A stretch of DNA of 33,503 nucleotides from Pseudomonadota bacterium (lineage in GTDB: Bacteria > Pseudomonadota > Gammaproteobacteria > Burkholderiales > Gallionellaceae): NCBI GenBank assembly GCA_026399735.1, contig JAPLQK010000022.1, positions 1 through 33,503 of the forward strand, given 5' to 3'. This document shows, piece after piece, positions 21,475 to 29,605 of this stretch (its first letter is position 1; each line of letters begins with the position of its first letter). The translations under genes were made by a program, and so were the position numbers. The notes below the pieces were generated by a model. It worked only from the letters and a program-made list of their open reading frames with translations. It ran no database searches and was not told where the DNA came from.

Positions 21475-22516
21475 CTGGTTAGATCAGCCTTGTGCTGCAT
21501 TGAATGAAACTGCCGGTTTACAGGCGCTGGAGCGACAAGGGCAATTGACCAAACCGCCCGGCGCTCTTGGGCAGCTTGAATCTGTCGCGGTGATACTCGC
21601 GGCGATGCAGGGCGCGGAAAAACCGCAAGTGGATCGCGTGCAGATCAGTATTTTTGCCGCCGATCATGGCGTCGCAGCGGAAGGCGTGTCGGCTTTTCCG
21701 CAGGCGGTGACCGGCGAGATGGTGAAGAATTTTGCGCGCGGCGGGGCGGCGATCTGCGTGTTGGCGAACTCGCTGGATGCTAAATTGGAAGTGGTTAATT
21801 TGGGTACGGTCAATGATCCGGGCGACTTGCCGAATGTGCTGCGCGCAGTGATTGCGGCTTCGACGGCGAATTTTGCAGTTGAACCGGCCATGACGAAAGC
21901 ACAATTAGCGCTTGCCCTGCAAGCCGGACGCGACAGTGTATTGCGCGCTCAGCAGGCGTCAGTTCAGCTATTTATCGGTGGCGAAATGGGTATCGCCAAT
22001 ACCACCTCGGCTGCCGCGATTGCCTGTGCCTTGTTGCAGGAATCGCCGCAATTGTTAGCCGGTCCCGGCACCGGCCTGGATAGTCATGGCGTGGCGCACA
22101 AGGCCGAGGTTATTGCCCGCGCACTGGCGTTGCATGGCCTGTCCGGCGATGAACCGCTGGACGTATTGCGTTGTCTTGGCGGCTTTGAAATTGCCGCGCT
22201 GACCGGTGCGTATCTTGCCGCCGCGCAGCACGGCATGCCCGTTTTGATCGATGGTTTTATCACCACCGTCGCCGCGATGCTCGCTGTGCAAATAAATCCT
22301 GACGTGCGCGGTTGGCTACTGTTCGCCCACACTTCCGCCGAGCCGGGTCATCAGCGCGTATTGGATGCACTCGTCGCGAAACCCTTATTGCATCTGGGTA
22401 TGCGACTAGGTGAAGGCAGTGGCGCGGCGGTTGCCGTGCCACTATTGCGATTGGCTTGTTCCTTGCACAATGAAATGGCGACGTTTGCAGAAGCGGCGGT
22501 GTCTGGGAAGATCTAA
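21464..22516 (+). CDS. cobT: Nicotinate-nucleotide--dimethylbenzimidazole phosphoribosyltransferase
   Basis: A 350-residue CobT that activates 5,6-dimethylbenzimidazole to alpha-ribazole phosphate using nicotinate mononucleotide. Visible motifs: [79 protein letters not shown] and [16 protein letters not shown]. The glutamate in RLGEGSG is residue 317, the position of the catalytic Glu in the well-studied Salmonella enzyme. Full length. It uses the product of BluB from the same locus and is the last plus-strand gene of the B12 cluster. Confidence 0.96.
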   Translation: MENNWLDQPCAALNETAGLQALERQGQLTKPPGALGQLESVAVILAAMQGAEKPQVDRVQISIFAADHGVAAEGVSAFPQAVTGEMVKNFARGGAAICVLANSLDAKLEVVNLGTVNDPGDLPNVLRAVIAASTANFAVEPAMTKAQLALALQAGRDSVLRAQQASVQLFIGGEMGIANTTSAAAIACALLQESPQLLAGPGTGLDSHGVAHKAEVIARALALHGLSGDEPLDVLRCLGGFEIAALTGAYLAAAQHGMPVLIDGFITTVAAMLAVQINPDVRGWLLFAHTSAEPGHQRVLDALVAKPLLHLGMRLGEGSGAAVAVPLLRLACSLHNEMATFAEAAVSGKI

Positions 22517-22565
22517 GGCCGGGGGGCGGCTACGGAACTAAATGGCAGCCGAACGAAATATAGAC

Positions 22566-22645
22566 TGCCGAATGCCTGCTGTTCGGCAAGCAATTCAGCA
22601 TGAGGAAATTCTGGAATCGAGACATACCGGAATCTCGGAATTTCC
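22566..22645. terminator. Hairpin pair between convergent cobT and the HDOD gene
   Basis: TGCCGAA and TTCGGCA (22566-22588) form a 7-bp stem with a 9-base loop. GGAAATTC (22604-22611) pairs with GAATTTCC (22638-22645), enclosing an inner CGAGA/TCTCG stem. There is no T run after either, so termination is uncertain; the place between convergent genes fits a bidirectional stop. The rest of the 22517-22790 spacer shows nothing recognisable. Confidence 0.4.
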
Positions 22646-22790
22646 CACAAGGTGTTCAGTATGGTCTGCAATCAATGAATAACGTCAACAAATACGTATT
22701 TATTAATCGCGCGGACGGTCAATGCTGACTATAAGCTTAATATTTATTTACCCTGTCGTATATCTTGCGGTGAAACAGTACAGGTTAAAC

Positions 22791-23630
22791 TTAACCGTTG
22801 CGGTTTTGCATTATTTCCTCAGTAATATCGGAAAACTCATTATCCGAAATGCCAACGTAGTCCAGCAGCATAGGGCCATTAGTCAGCCAAGACGCATCCT
22901 CGCGCATATGCGTGATATCGCTAAGCGCCTCGGCTATCTGGATTACGGCGATCAAGCCGCATACTTCAGCAGGCAAATTTTCCCGCGATGAAAAAATTTC
23001 GAGATTATGGTGGTGCAAGATAGTGAGTGAGATGCTTTCAGACAGGTTCCAATTCTTGGCTAGCAAATAACCGATGGTTGCGTGGTTTGTACTGTGACGT
23101 TCATCTTCAACTTCGGTGAATGTTTTATCGGCACTGGTCGAGGCGAGCTTTAGCGTTTCCATGTAATCCGGAAAACGCGCCATCATTAGAGGAATGCCGC
23201 AATCGTGGAACAAACCGACGGTATAGGCAATATCTCGAGAAAAGTCAGGGATGCGCCGAGCTATGAGTGCCGCGATAAACGCTGTGTTCTCTGCAGTATC
23301 CCAGAACCGGTTTAATTGCGCGCTCTTACCATCATTCATGTTGCGCATTACCAAACCGGTCAGAATATTGAATACATTGTTCGAACCCATGGCCATTACA
23401 GCCTGTTCGATGGAGTCGATCTTGCGGCGCAAGCCGAAAAATGGTGAATTGACTGTTTTAAGCATCGCGGCAGAAAGTACGACATCACGAGAGACAATAT
23501 GGGCAATCGTTGTCAAATTTGGGTCGGATTTATTACGTTCTGCCATTAAATCAACGAGGATGCTCGGACGTGGTGGAATGCGAATATTGCCAAGAATCTT
23601 CTCTGCACTCTCTTGTGAAATTGGAAGCAT
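22791..23630 (-). CDS. HDOD-domain signalling protein
   Basis: A 279-residue protein that is essentially one HDOD domain, an HD-related output domain of bacterial signal transduction which usually lacks proven hydrolase activity. Typical stretches are ILGNIRIPPRPSILVDLMAE, IVSRDVVLSAAMLKTVNSPF, FFGLRRKIDSIEQAVMAMG, AYTVGLFHDCGIPLMMARFP and TNHATIGYLLAKNWNLSESI, ending with LTILHHHNLEIF. HD-like pairs (FHDCG, LHHHN) persist. A GGAGAG ribosome site precedes the ATG. It is clearly paralogous to the protein at 28672-29535, with the same motifs in the same order. Its signalling partner is not evident. Confidence 0.9.
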   Translation of the reverse strand: MLPISQESAEKILGNIRIPPRPSILVDLMAERNKSDPNLTTIAHIVSRDVVLSAAMLKTVNSPFFGLRRKIDSIEQAVMAMGSNNVFNILTGLVMRNMNDGKSAQLNRFWDTAENTAFIAALIARRIPDFSRDIAYTVGLFHDCGIPLMMARFPDYMETLKLASTSADKTFTEVEDERHSTNHATIGYLLAKNWNLSESISLTILHHHNLEIFSSRENLPAEVCGLIAVIQIAEALSDITHMREDASWLTNGPMLLDYVGISDNEFSDITEEIMQNRNG

Positions 23631-24601
23631 ATTTTTCTTTTCTCTCCAGCGTGTATGTAACGTAAAGCAACATTGGTAATAACATCACTTCAAGTTAACT
23701 GTTAACTAAATTCCGCACTACAAACTGTCCGCGTCAAGCATTACAATGGCGGGCAATTGGCGAATAGCCGTATATTGATTGTACGCTCTGCAGCACATGT
23801 GACTCGCCACGAATAACAGTTTCCTGCCGACCATTTTACATCGCGACCAACTGCTATGGCGCGACAATGGCAAGAACTTGCCCATCGCCTTCCGTTATTG
23901 CACGGCAAAAAACTGTCATTGAGATTTTCACACGGCTCGTTTTTCTACGTGCTCAAACCTACCATTCACAAAATCACCCCTACGGTACTGATGACACTCT
24001 AATTTTCTGAAAAATTCCAGATACCATCCCAATCGATGCAGGGCGGTTTTGCGCGAAACAAAACAATTCTGGACAAGAACACTGACGCAGCCTGCTCTTG
24101 CGTATTGAGTTCAAGACACTTTTCGAATTTGGTTATTTTTTCAGATCAATTATTTTTCCTGTTCCGATATAGTCATTCGCAAACTCACCCTTGCGAGACA
24201 CCGGAACCTCGCATTTCCCGCATACTGGCTAAAACAGATCAATGCCACAGTCTTGATTTTCCGTATTTTTCGGAACGGATTCGATTTGTATTGCAATGGC
24301 TTCAAGGGTCTTGATAACAATCGCACTGTATTTTTCCATTGCAGCTACATTTTCGACCATACGTACATTGCAGTAAGCGACGATGAGACGGAAAAAATGC
24401 AGCATGGTTTCGAAAAACTTGTGATAAGAGAACATTACGTTGTCCTCTTGCCACCATTCCACGAACGGCAAGTTTATAGCCGCGTTTTCCCAACTTTGAC
24501 CTATTCCGTTTTACGAACGTCAACTTTTTACTGTGAATTTCACACATTGACGGGCAGCAAATGGCACATTCTACCAGTTCACCAACGCCTGCTTTAGGCG
24601 A
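23631..24601. other. Long poorly coding region upstream of the HDOD gene
   Basis: This stretch of about 970 bp has no convincing gene. It should contain the HDOD promoter at its left end and the 3' side of the PIN gene at its right. Short frames occur (one minus-strand frame is listed separately; another of 48 codons on the plus strand at 23856-24002), but none shows a family I know. AT-rich, with stops in all frames, it may hold decayed genes. I see no tRNA, CRISPR array or transposon end. Confidence 0.5.
24229..24435 (-). CDS. Hypothetical small protein, doubtful
   Basis: A 68-codon frame from an ATG with GAGGAC upstream: MFSYHKFFETMLHFFRLIVA, then YCNVRMVENVAAMEKYSAIV and IKTLEAIAIQIES. 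It looks helical and amphipathic and could be a remnant or a short real protein. I do not recognise it. A plus-strand frame covers the same bases. Its TAG stop is followed by more minus-strand sequence without a clear continuation. Confidence 0.22.
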   Translation of the reverse strand: MFSYHKFFETMLHFFRLIVAYCNVRMVENVAAMEKYSAIVIKTLEAIAIQIESVPKNTENQDCGIDLF

Positions 24602-25033
24602 TCAGAATCCTGCGTGTTCGGCCCAAAAAATGGCGGGAGTCACGATTGGGTAACGCTCGGCCAGCACCAGCAAATCCTTATCGCCGGTGATGAGGTAGTC
24701 CGCGCCAGATGTTTTAAGCGCCGCCAACAACGTACCCAGCACAGGCTGATCGTCAATGTCGCGCAGCTCCGGATCTGCCACTGGCAGTGGTTCAATGACT
24801 TCGGCTTGCAAGGAAAGCGCATCGACTAAGTCTTCAATCTCCGCCGATGTCAAACCGTGACGGCTTGCCAGGCGGGGCAGCACGCGGCGCAACTCTTCCA
24901 GGATATAAACAGACAGCAAAACCTCTATCGAACCATGCCGCCAGGCGGACAGAATTTTACCCGGCACACTGGCAGGATAAGCAATCCCGGAAAGAAGCAC
25001 ATTGGTATCGAGAACAACACGCAGCGTAGCCAT
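24602..25033 (-). CDS. PIN-domain toxin of a Phd/PIN-type toxin-antitoxin pair
   Basis: A 143-residue PIN-fold protein of the COG1569 type, metal-dependent ribonucleases often acting as toxins. The first acidic residue lies in RVVLDTNVLLSGIAYPAS, a conserved Glu in YILEELRRVLPRL, and further acids in ELRDIDDQPVLGTLLAA and ADYLITGDKDLLVLAERYPI. It ends FWAEHAGF. It follows the antitoxin gene after 6 bp on the same strand. The pair sits between B12 genes but has no evident link to B12. Confidence 0.9.
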   Translation of the reverse strand: MATLRVVLDTNVLLSGIAYPASVPGKILSAWRHGSIEVLLSVYILEELRRVLPRLASRHGLTSAEIEDLVDALSLQAEVIEPLPVADPELRDIDDQPVLGTLLAALKTSGADYLITGDKDLLVLAERYPIVTPAIFWAEHAGF

Positions 25034-25039
25034 GATGGC

Positions 25040-25333
25040 TCAACGGGTTTTAGCGGAAGTTCGCGCCAGCGTTCGCTCAACTTCAATGGCGGCATTAATT
25101 TCAGCAATTCCCTCCGTCTCCGGTACATTTGAAAACCCTGACTCAATACGCTGGCATAGCGCATCAAAGCGAGCTTGCATGCGTCGAATACGTTCGAACA
25201 ACCTGGCATCAACCAATGCGGCAACTGGCCTGCCGTCCCGATTGATGACGACGCTGTCGTGTCTGTACTGCACCTGATTGAGCATTTTCCCAAGATTTTG
25301 TCTAAAGGTCACTGCACTAGTTTGAGTAATCAT
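25040..25333 (-). CDS. Phd/YefM-family antitoxin
   Basis: A 97-residue antitoxin. The N-terminal DNA-binding Phd/YefM fold reads TSAVTFRQNLGKMLNQVQYR, then HDSVVINRDGRPVAALVDAR. The helical C-terminal half (FERIRRMQARFDALCQRIES, IAEINAAIEVERTLARTSAK) would wrap the toxin. It precedes the PIN toxin by 6 bp, the usual antitoxin-first order, and should autoregulate the pair from the AT-rich spacer at 25334-25490. Confidence 0.9.
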   Translation of the reverse strand: MITQTSAVTFRQNLGKMLNQVQYRHDSVVINRDGRPVAALVDARLFERIRRMQARFDALCQRIESGFSNVPETEGIAEINAAIEVERTLARTSAKTR

Positions 25334-25490
25334 GTTGGCTCACCATTATGGTCATATTGGTCACTATGCATTAAAATTAATTGTTGGTCAATGACCGTTC
25401 TTGCCGAGTGACTGTTGTTGGCAGGTAAGCCGAAGTCCAACTCACTGATTTTTAAATCAATGAATGGCGACTATGGCACGTTCATCCAAT

Positions 25491-26024
25491 TCACAGGCAA
25501 ATTCTCACCGTTATCATCGCCCCATATTCGATTTGCCAGTTCAGCGTATCGATTAGCGGTATATCGGCCAGCAGTGCCAAGATGGCGCGGATCGTGCCGC
25601 CGTGCGCGACCAGCGCGATATTCCGCTGGGGCAGTTGCGCCACATCGTGCAAAAAATCTTGCACCCGTTGCATCAACTGTTGCGCCGATTCACCGCCCGT
25701 CGGGGCGTAGCCCATGACATCGGCGGCCCAGGTATCTATTTCGCTGCGCGGAATGTCGTCCCAGGCACGGCCTTCCCAACTGCCGAAGTGTTTTTCCATC
25801 AGGCGCGCATCAACACGAACTTCGCAGCGCTGCGCCAGAAATTCGGCAAGTTTTCGGGTGCGCAGCAGCGGTGAACTGACGATTAAATCCAGCGGGAGTA
25901 TTGATGTAAGTATTTGATTTGCTTCATATTTAAAGCTATCGGCAACGTCGATATCGAGTTGTCCGTAACAGATGCCGGGTGGGATGTCAGGCCGGGTGTG
26001 GCGAATCAAATACAGGGTCTGCAT
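25491..26024 (-). CDS. cobC: Alpha-ribazole phosphatase, histidine phosphatase family
   Basis: A 177-residue histidine-phosphatase enzyme likely to dephosphorylate alpha-ribazole-5'-phosphate (or adenosylcobalamin phosphate) in the last B12 steps. Phosphoacceptor motif LIRHTRPD lies near the N-terminus, then CYGQLDIDVAD, SSPLLRTRKLAEFLA, EKHFGSWEGRAWDDI and the second catalytic His in LVAHGGTIRAIL. The start at 26024 gives the canonical MQTLYLIRHTRPD and shares one base with the cobS stop (TGATG); the 35 codons further upstream are in cobS and not conserved-looking. Adjacency to cobS supports the B12 assignment over a generic phosphoglycerate mutase. Confidence 0.92.
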   Translation of the reverse strand: MQTLYLIRHTRPDIPPGICYGQLDIDVADSFKYEANQILTSILPLDLIVSSPLLRTRKLAEFLAQRCEVRVDARLMEKHFGSWEGRAWDDIPRSEIDTWAADVMGYAPTGGESAQQLMQRVQDFLHDVAQLPQRNIALVAHGGTIRAILALLADIPLIDTLNWQIEYGAMITVRICL

Positions 26025-26803
26025 CAGATTGCAGCCAGCAGTCCCAGATAGAACGCCAGTTCGGTGAGTTGCTGTACTGCGCCCAGGCAGTCGCCGGTGT
26101 AACCGCCGAGGCGCTTTTGCAGTCGCCAAGCAAGATAGGCGCGCATCAGCAACGCGGCGAGTACGGCTGCGAGCAGTTTGGCGGCGGGTGCGCCTGCGGC
26201 GAACAGGAGGACGAGCACTGCGAGGCAGGTAAGTAAAGCGATGGCGAAGCTGGCAGGGCTGATCTGTTGTGCGGCGGGTTTGGCACGCGCGCTGTCGTCA
26301 TCGCGTATGTAGTGCTGTGTCAGCATCAGGCTGGCCGCCATTAGACGGCTGAAACTGTGTGCGGCGATCAGGGTTACGGCCACGAACAGCAACGAATGTG
26401 CGCGGCACAATTCCACTAGCGCCTGATATTTCAACAGCAGTATCAGTATCAGCGAGATGGCGCCGTAAGCGCCGACCCGCGAATCCTTCATGATAGACAG
26501 CGCCTTGTCCGGTGTAAAACCGCCGCCCAGTCCGTCGGCAAAGTCGGAGAGTCCGTCTTCGTGGAAGGCACCGGTGACGAGGATGCCGACTGCCATAGAA
26601 AGTCCCACTGACAGCGGCAGCGGCAGTATTTGCGCGCACAGCCACAGCGAGGCGGCGGATAACAGGCCGACAAGGATGCCGACCAGCGGGAAATAGCGCG
26701 ATGCCTGGTTTAGTTGCTGCGGGCAATGACCTACCCACGCGGGCACCGGAATGCGCGTGAAGAACTGGACGGCGGTGAGGAATAAGCGCAATTCTTGCAA
26801 CAT
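26024..26803 (-). CDS. cobS: Adenosylcobinamide-GDP ribazoletransferase (cobalamin synthase)
   Basis: A 259-residue integral membrane enzyme that joins adenosylcobinamide-GDP to alpha-ribazole(-phosphate). The family signature RLFLTAVQFFTRIPVP opens the protein. The conserved acidic loop VTGAFHEDGLSDFADGLGGG is followed by KALSIMKDSRVGAYGAISLI, and TM helices fill the rest. It is coupled to cobC. The two genes are on the opposite strand from cobU-cobT and about 3.5 kb away, so the nucleotide-loop pathway is split into two transcripts here. I see no second cobalamin riboswitch before cobS. Confidence 0.95.
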   Translation of the reverse strand: MLQELRLFLTAVQFFTRIPVPAWVGHCPQQLNQASRYFPLVGILVGLLSAASLWLCAQILPLPLSVGLSMAVGILVTGAFHEDGLSDFADGLGGGFTPDKALSIMKDSRVGAYGAISLILILLLKYQALVELCRAHSLLFVAVTLIAAHSFSRLMAASLMLTQHYIRDDDSARAKPAAQQISPASFAIALLTCLAVLVLLFAAGAPAAKLLAAVLAALLMRAYLAWRLQKRLGGYTGDCLGAVQQLTELAFYLGLLAAI

Positions 26804-26905
26804 GATGGACAGGGTAGATGGAAGCGCTGCCAGACTAGCAGCGGCTATTCAAACTGTCCAGCGCCCGAGTGCCTGAAAGAGCGCTTTTCTGATAAAGTGC
26901 GGCCT

Positions 26906-28660
26906 ATGAACTTATCCAGCACAGAGCTCTATTTACGCCTCCTGAAATACGTCAAACCCTATTGGCGCATCTTTGCAGTTTCGCTGCTCGGCATGATTGT
27001 GGTGGCCTCTACCGAACCGCTGGTGCCGGCGCTGATGAAACCGATGCTGGACGGCACCTTCGTCCACAAGGATCAGGCGATGATGCACATCGTGCCGGCG
27101 ATCATCATCCTGATTTTTCTGGTACGCGGCATCGCCACGTTTGTCGGTACATTTGCGATCAGCTGGGTCGGCAACAAGCTGGTGATGGATTTGCGGGAAG
27201 AGATGTTCGCTAAGCTGCTGCGTCTGCCGACCGGATATTACGACGAACATGCTACAGGTTCCTTGCTCTCCAAACTGACGTACGATGTAACTCAGGTCAC
27301 CAATGCCGCGACGGTGGTGGTGACCATTTCGGTGCGCGATTCGATCGTGATGATCGGGCTTTTGGGCTGGCTGTTTTATCTCAACTGGAAGCTGACGTTG
27401 CTCACCCTGCTGATGGCGCCGGTGATCGCGGTGATCATCAGCACCATCAGTAAACGCATGCGTCTGTCCAGTCGCGATTCCCAGCAGTCCATGGGCGACA
27501 TGACGCAAGTGATCGAAGAAAGCGTTTCGGCGCACAAGGTGGTCAAGCTGTTCGGCGGACAGCAATACGAACGCGACCGTTTTCATGAGCAGGCCAACTG
27601 GGTGCGCCGCCATGCGATGAAGCAGGCATCGGCATCGGCTGCCAACGTGCCTATCGTGCAGATGGTCGCGGCAGTCGCGCTGGCGGTGGTGGTATATCTG
27701 GCGACGTTGCAGTCCAACTCGGATGAAGTTACGGTAGGCGGTTTTGTATCGTTCATCATGGCGATGCTGATGCTGACCGCACCGCTCAAGCGTCTGACCG
27801 GCGTGAGCGAATATTTGCAACGTGGTCTGGCCGCAGCGGAGAGCGTGTTTGCACTGCTCGATACGCTGGGTGAACAGGATGAAGGGCAAGTCGCGATAGG
27901 TCGGGTGCAGGGCGAATTGCATTTCGATGACGTGCAGTTTACCTATGCGCCTGATGCACGTCCGGTGCTGAAAAATATCCGGCTGGACATCCGGGCCGGC
28001 GAACACGTCGCCTTCGTCGGAGCGTCCGGTAGCGGCAAGACCACGCTGGCCAATCTGGTGCCGCGTTTTTATACGGTGACCGGCGGCGAGATTCGCCTGG
28101 ACGGGTATAACCTGACGGAGCTGACGTTGAGTTCTCTGCGCGCCAATATCGCGCTGGTGAGCCAGGAAGTGGTGCTGTTCAACGACACCATCTCAGCCAA
28201 CATCGGCTACGGGCAGATGCGGGTGGTGCCTGAGCACGAAATCATCGCTGCTGCAACTGCCGCGCATGCGATGGAGTTCATACGCGAATGGCCGGAAGGT
28301 TTGAATACGCTGGTCGGGGAGCGCGGCGTAAAACTGTCCGGCGGACAGCGTCAGCGCATCGCGATTGCCCGTGCGATTTTGAAAGATGCGCCGGTGCTGA
28401 TTCTCGATGAAGCGACTTCCGCGCTTGATTCCGAATCGGAACGCTATGTGCAGGCGGCGCTGGAAACCCTGATGCAGGGGCGCACCACGCTGGTCATCGC
28501 GCATCGGCTGTCCACCATCGAGAAAGCTGACCGCATTGTGGTATTGCAAAAAGGCGAAATTGTCGAAATCGGCACGCATGTCGAGCTACTGGCTAAATGT
28601 GGTGTGTATGCCCAGTTGCACAGCATTCAGTTCGCGGTAAGCGGTGTCGAAAAGGGTTAA
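26906..28660 (+). CDS. msbA: Lipid A export ABC transporter MsbA
   Basis: A 584-residue half-transporter (TM domain fused to ATPase) that flips lipid A-core across the inner membrane. Six TM helices span about residues 15-310. The ATPase shows Walker A GASGSGKTT near 372, Q-loop ALVSQEVVLFNDTISANI, signature KLSGGQRQRIAIARAIL near 477, Walker B VLILDEATSALD (D501, E502) and the switch IAHRLSTIEKADRI. The ATG at 26906 (MNLSSTELYLRLLKYVKPYW) matches MsbA length; an upstream frame from 26795 would begin inside the cobS coding region. Divergent from cobS and convergent with the second HDOD gene (11 bp apart). Confidence 0.94.
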   Translation: MNLSSTELYLRLLKYVKPYWRIFAVSLLGMIVVASTEPLVPALMKPMLDGTFVHKDQAMMHIVPAIIILIFLVRGIATFVGTFAISWVGNKLVMDLREEMFAKLLRLPTGYYDEHATGSLLSKLTYDVTQVTNAATVVVTISVRDSIVMIGLLGWLFYLNWKLTLLTLLMAPVIAVIISTISKRMRLSSRDSQQSMGDMTQVIEESVSAHKVVKLFGGQQYERDRFHEQANWVRRHAMKQASASAANVPIVQMVAAVALAVVVYLATLQSNSDEVTVGGFVSFIMAMLMLTAPLKRLTGVSEYLQRGLAAAESVFALLDTLGEQDEGQVAIGRVQGELHFDDVQFTYAPDARPVLKNIRLDIRAGEHVAFVGASGSGKTTLANLVPRFYTVTGGEIRLDGYNLTELTLSSLRANIALVSQEVVLFNDTISANIGYGQMRVVPEHEIIAAATAAHAMEFIREWPEGLNTLVGERGVKLSGGQRQRIAIARAILKDAPVLILDEATSALDSESERYVQAALETLMQGRTTLVIAHRLSTIEKADRIVVLQKGEIVEIGTHVELLAKCGVYAQLHSIQFAVSGVEKG

Positions 28661-28671
28661 ATCGCAGGCTA

Positions 28672-29535
28672 TCAGCGGTAGGCGCGTATTTCCTCCAGCT
28701 CAGTTAACGCATCCTCTGTAATATCCAAAAGATCATCGTCGCTGAGGCAGAGATAGTGCAGTGCCTCCTGGCCGCTGAGATGCCATTCCGCATCATCGGG
28801 CTTTTGCAGGAAGGTGGCGACAATATGCTCAGAAACCAGTTGAATCGCTACCAGTGCGCAGACCAGCGGCGTAGTGCTGCGTTGGGTGAAGATGGTATGG
28901 TCATGGTGTGCCAGAATGGCCTGGCTGATATAGTCCGGCAGACACCAGTTGCGGGCCAGCATGTTGCCGACGATGGCATGGTTGGTAGCATAGTGCTGGT
29001 CTTCGATGACGATGATGAGTTCTGCTGACTTGTTTGAAGCGGCCAGCGTCTCTTTGTAGTCAGGGAATTTCGACATCAGAATCGGAATGCCGCAGTCGTG
29101 AAACAGTCCGTAAGTATAGGCTTCCTCGCGGGAGACACCTTCTACATGGGCTGACATATGTGACGCCACCACTGCGGTGAAGGTGGAGCGATCCCAGAAC
29201 CGCTCCATGTGCACCTTTTCGCCTCCCAGCGCATTTTGCAGCGCAGAACCTCTGACGATCTGCATCAGATTCTTCAGTCCCAGCACCGACACAGCCTGCT
29301 GGACAGAACCTGCTTTGTTGCGCAGCGCGAAAAACGGAGAGTTTGCCGTCTTCAGCATGGAAGCTGCCAGTCCCACATCGCCGCTGATCAGTTTGACCAG
29401 TTTGGTAAAGTCCACGTCCTCCTGCGCCGTTTCTTTCATCAGTGCCACCACCACCTCCGGGCAGGGCGGAATGCGTATGCTTTTCAGAATATTTTCAGCG
29501 ACCTGGCTTTCAATTTGCGTTTGATTCGTTTGCAT
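28672..29535 (-). CDS. HDOD-domain signalling protein (paralogue of the gene at 22791-23630)
   Basis: A 287-residue HDOD protein. In order: ENILKSIRIPPCPEVVVALM, LISGDVGLAASMLKTANSPF, FALRNKAGSVQQAVSVLGLK, AYTYGLFHDCGIPILMSKFP, YATNHAIVGNMLARNWCLPD, ISQAILAHHDHTIF. It keeps the FHDCG and AHHDH positions that would form the HD-like site. It lies just upstream, in transcription terms downstream, of the broken chemoreceptor and the diguanylate cyclase on the same strand, so it may belong to the same signalling cluster (chemotaxis or c-di-GMP). Confidence 0.9.
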   Translation of the reverse strand: MQTNQTQIESQVAENILKSIRIPPCPEVVVALMKETAQEDVDFTKLVKLISGDVGLAASMLKTANSPFFALRNKAGSVQQAVSVLGLKNLMQIVRGSALQNALGGEKVHMERFWDRSTFTAVVASHMSAHVEGVSREEAYTYGLFHDCGIPILMSKFPDYKETLAASNKSAELIIVIEDQHYATNHAIVGNMLARNWCLPDYISQAILAHHDHTIFTQRSTTPLVCALVAIQLVSEHIVATFLQKPDDAEWHLSGQEALHYLCLSDDDLLDITEDALTELEEIRAYR

Positions 29536-29605
29536 GTTGTCGGTGCGCTTATAAAAAATGGCCAGTCAAGCGGCTGTTATGTTTTCTGCCGAAGTAAACG
29601 CGCGG

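Noticed and set aside
24253-24597. A 114-codon plus-strand frame in the poorly coding region
   Set aside because: No domain, no good ribosome site, and composition typical of chance coding in AT-rich DNA.
26933-28006. A 357-codon minus-strand frame inside msbA
   Set aside because: Strongly biased to H, R and Q with no domain; msbA on the other strand has every ABC transporter motif.
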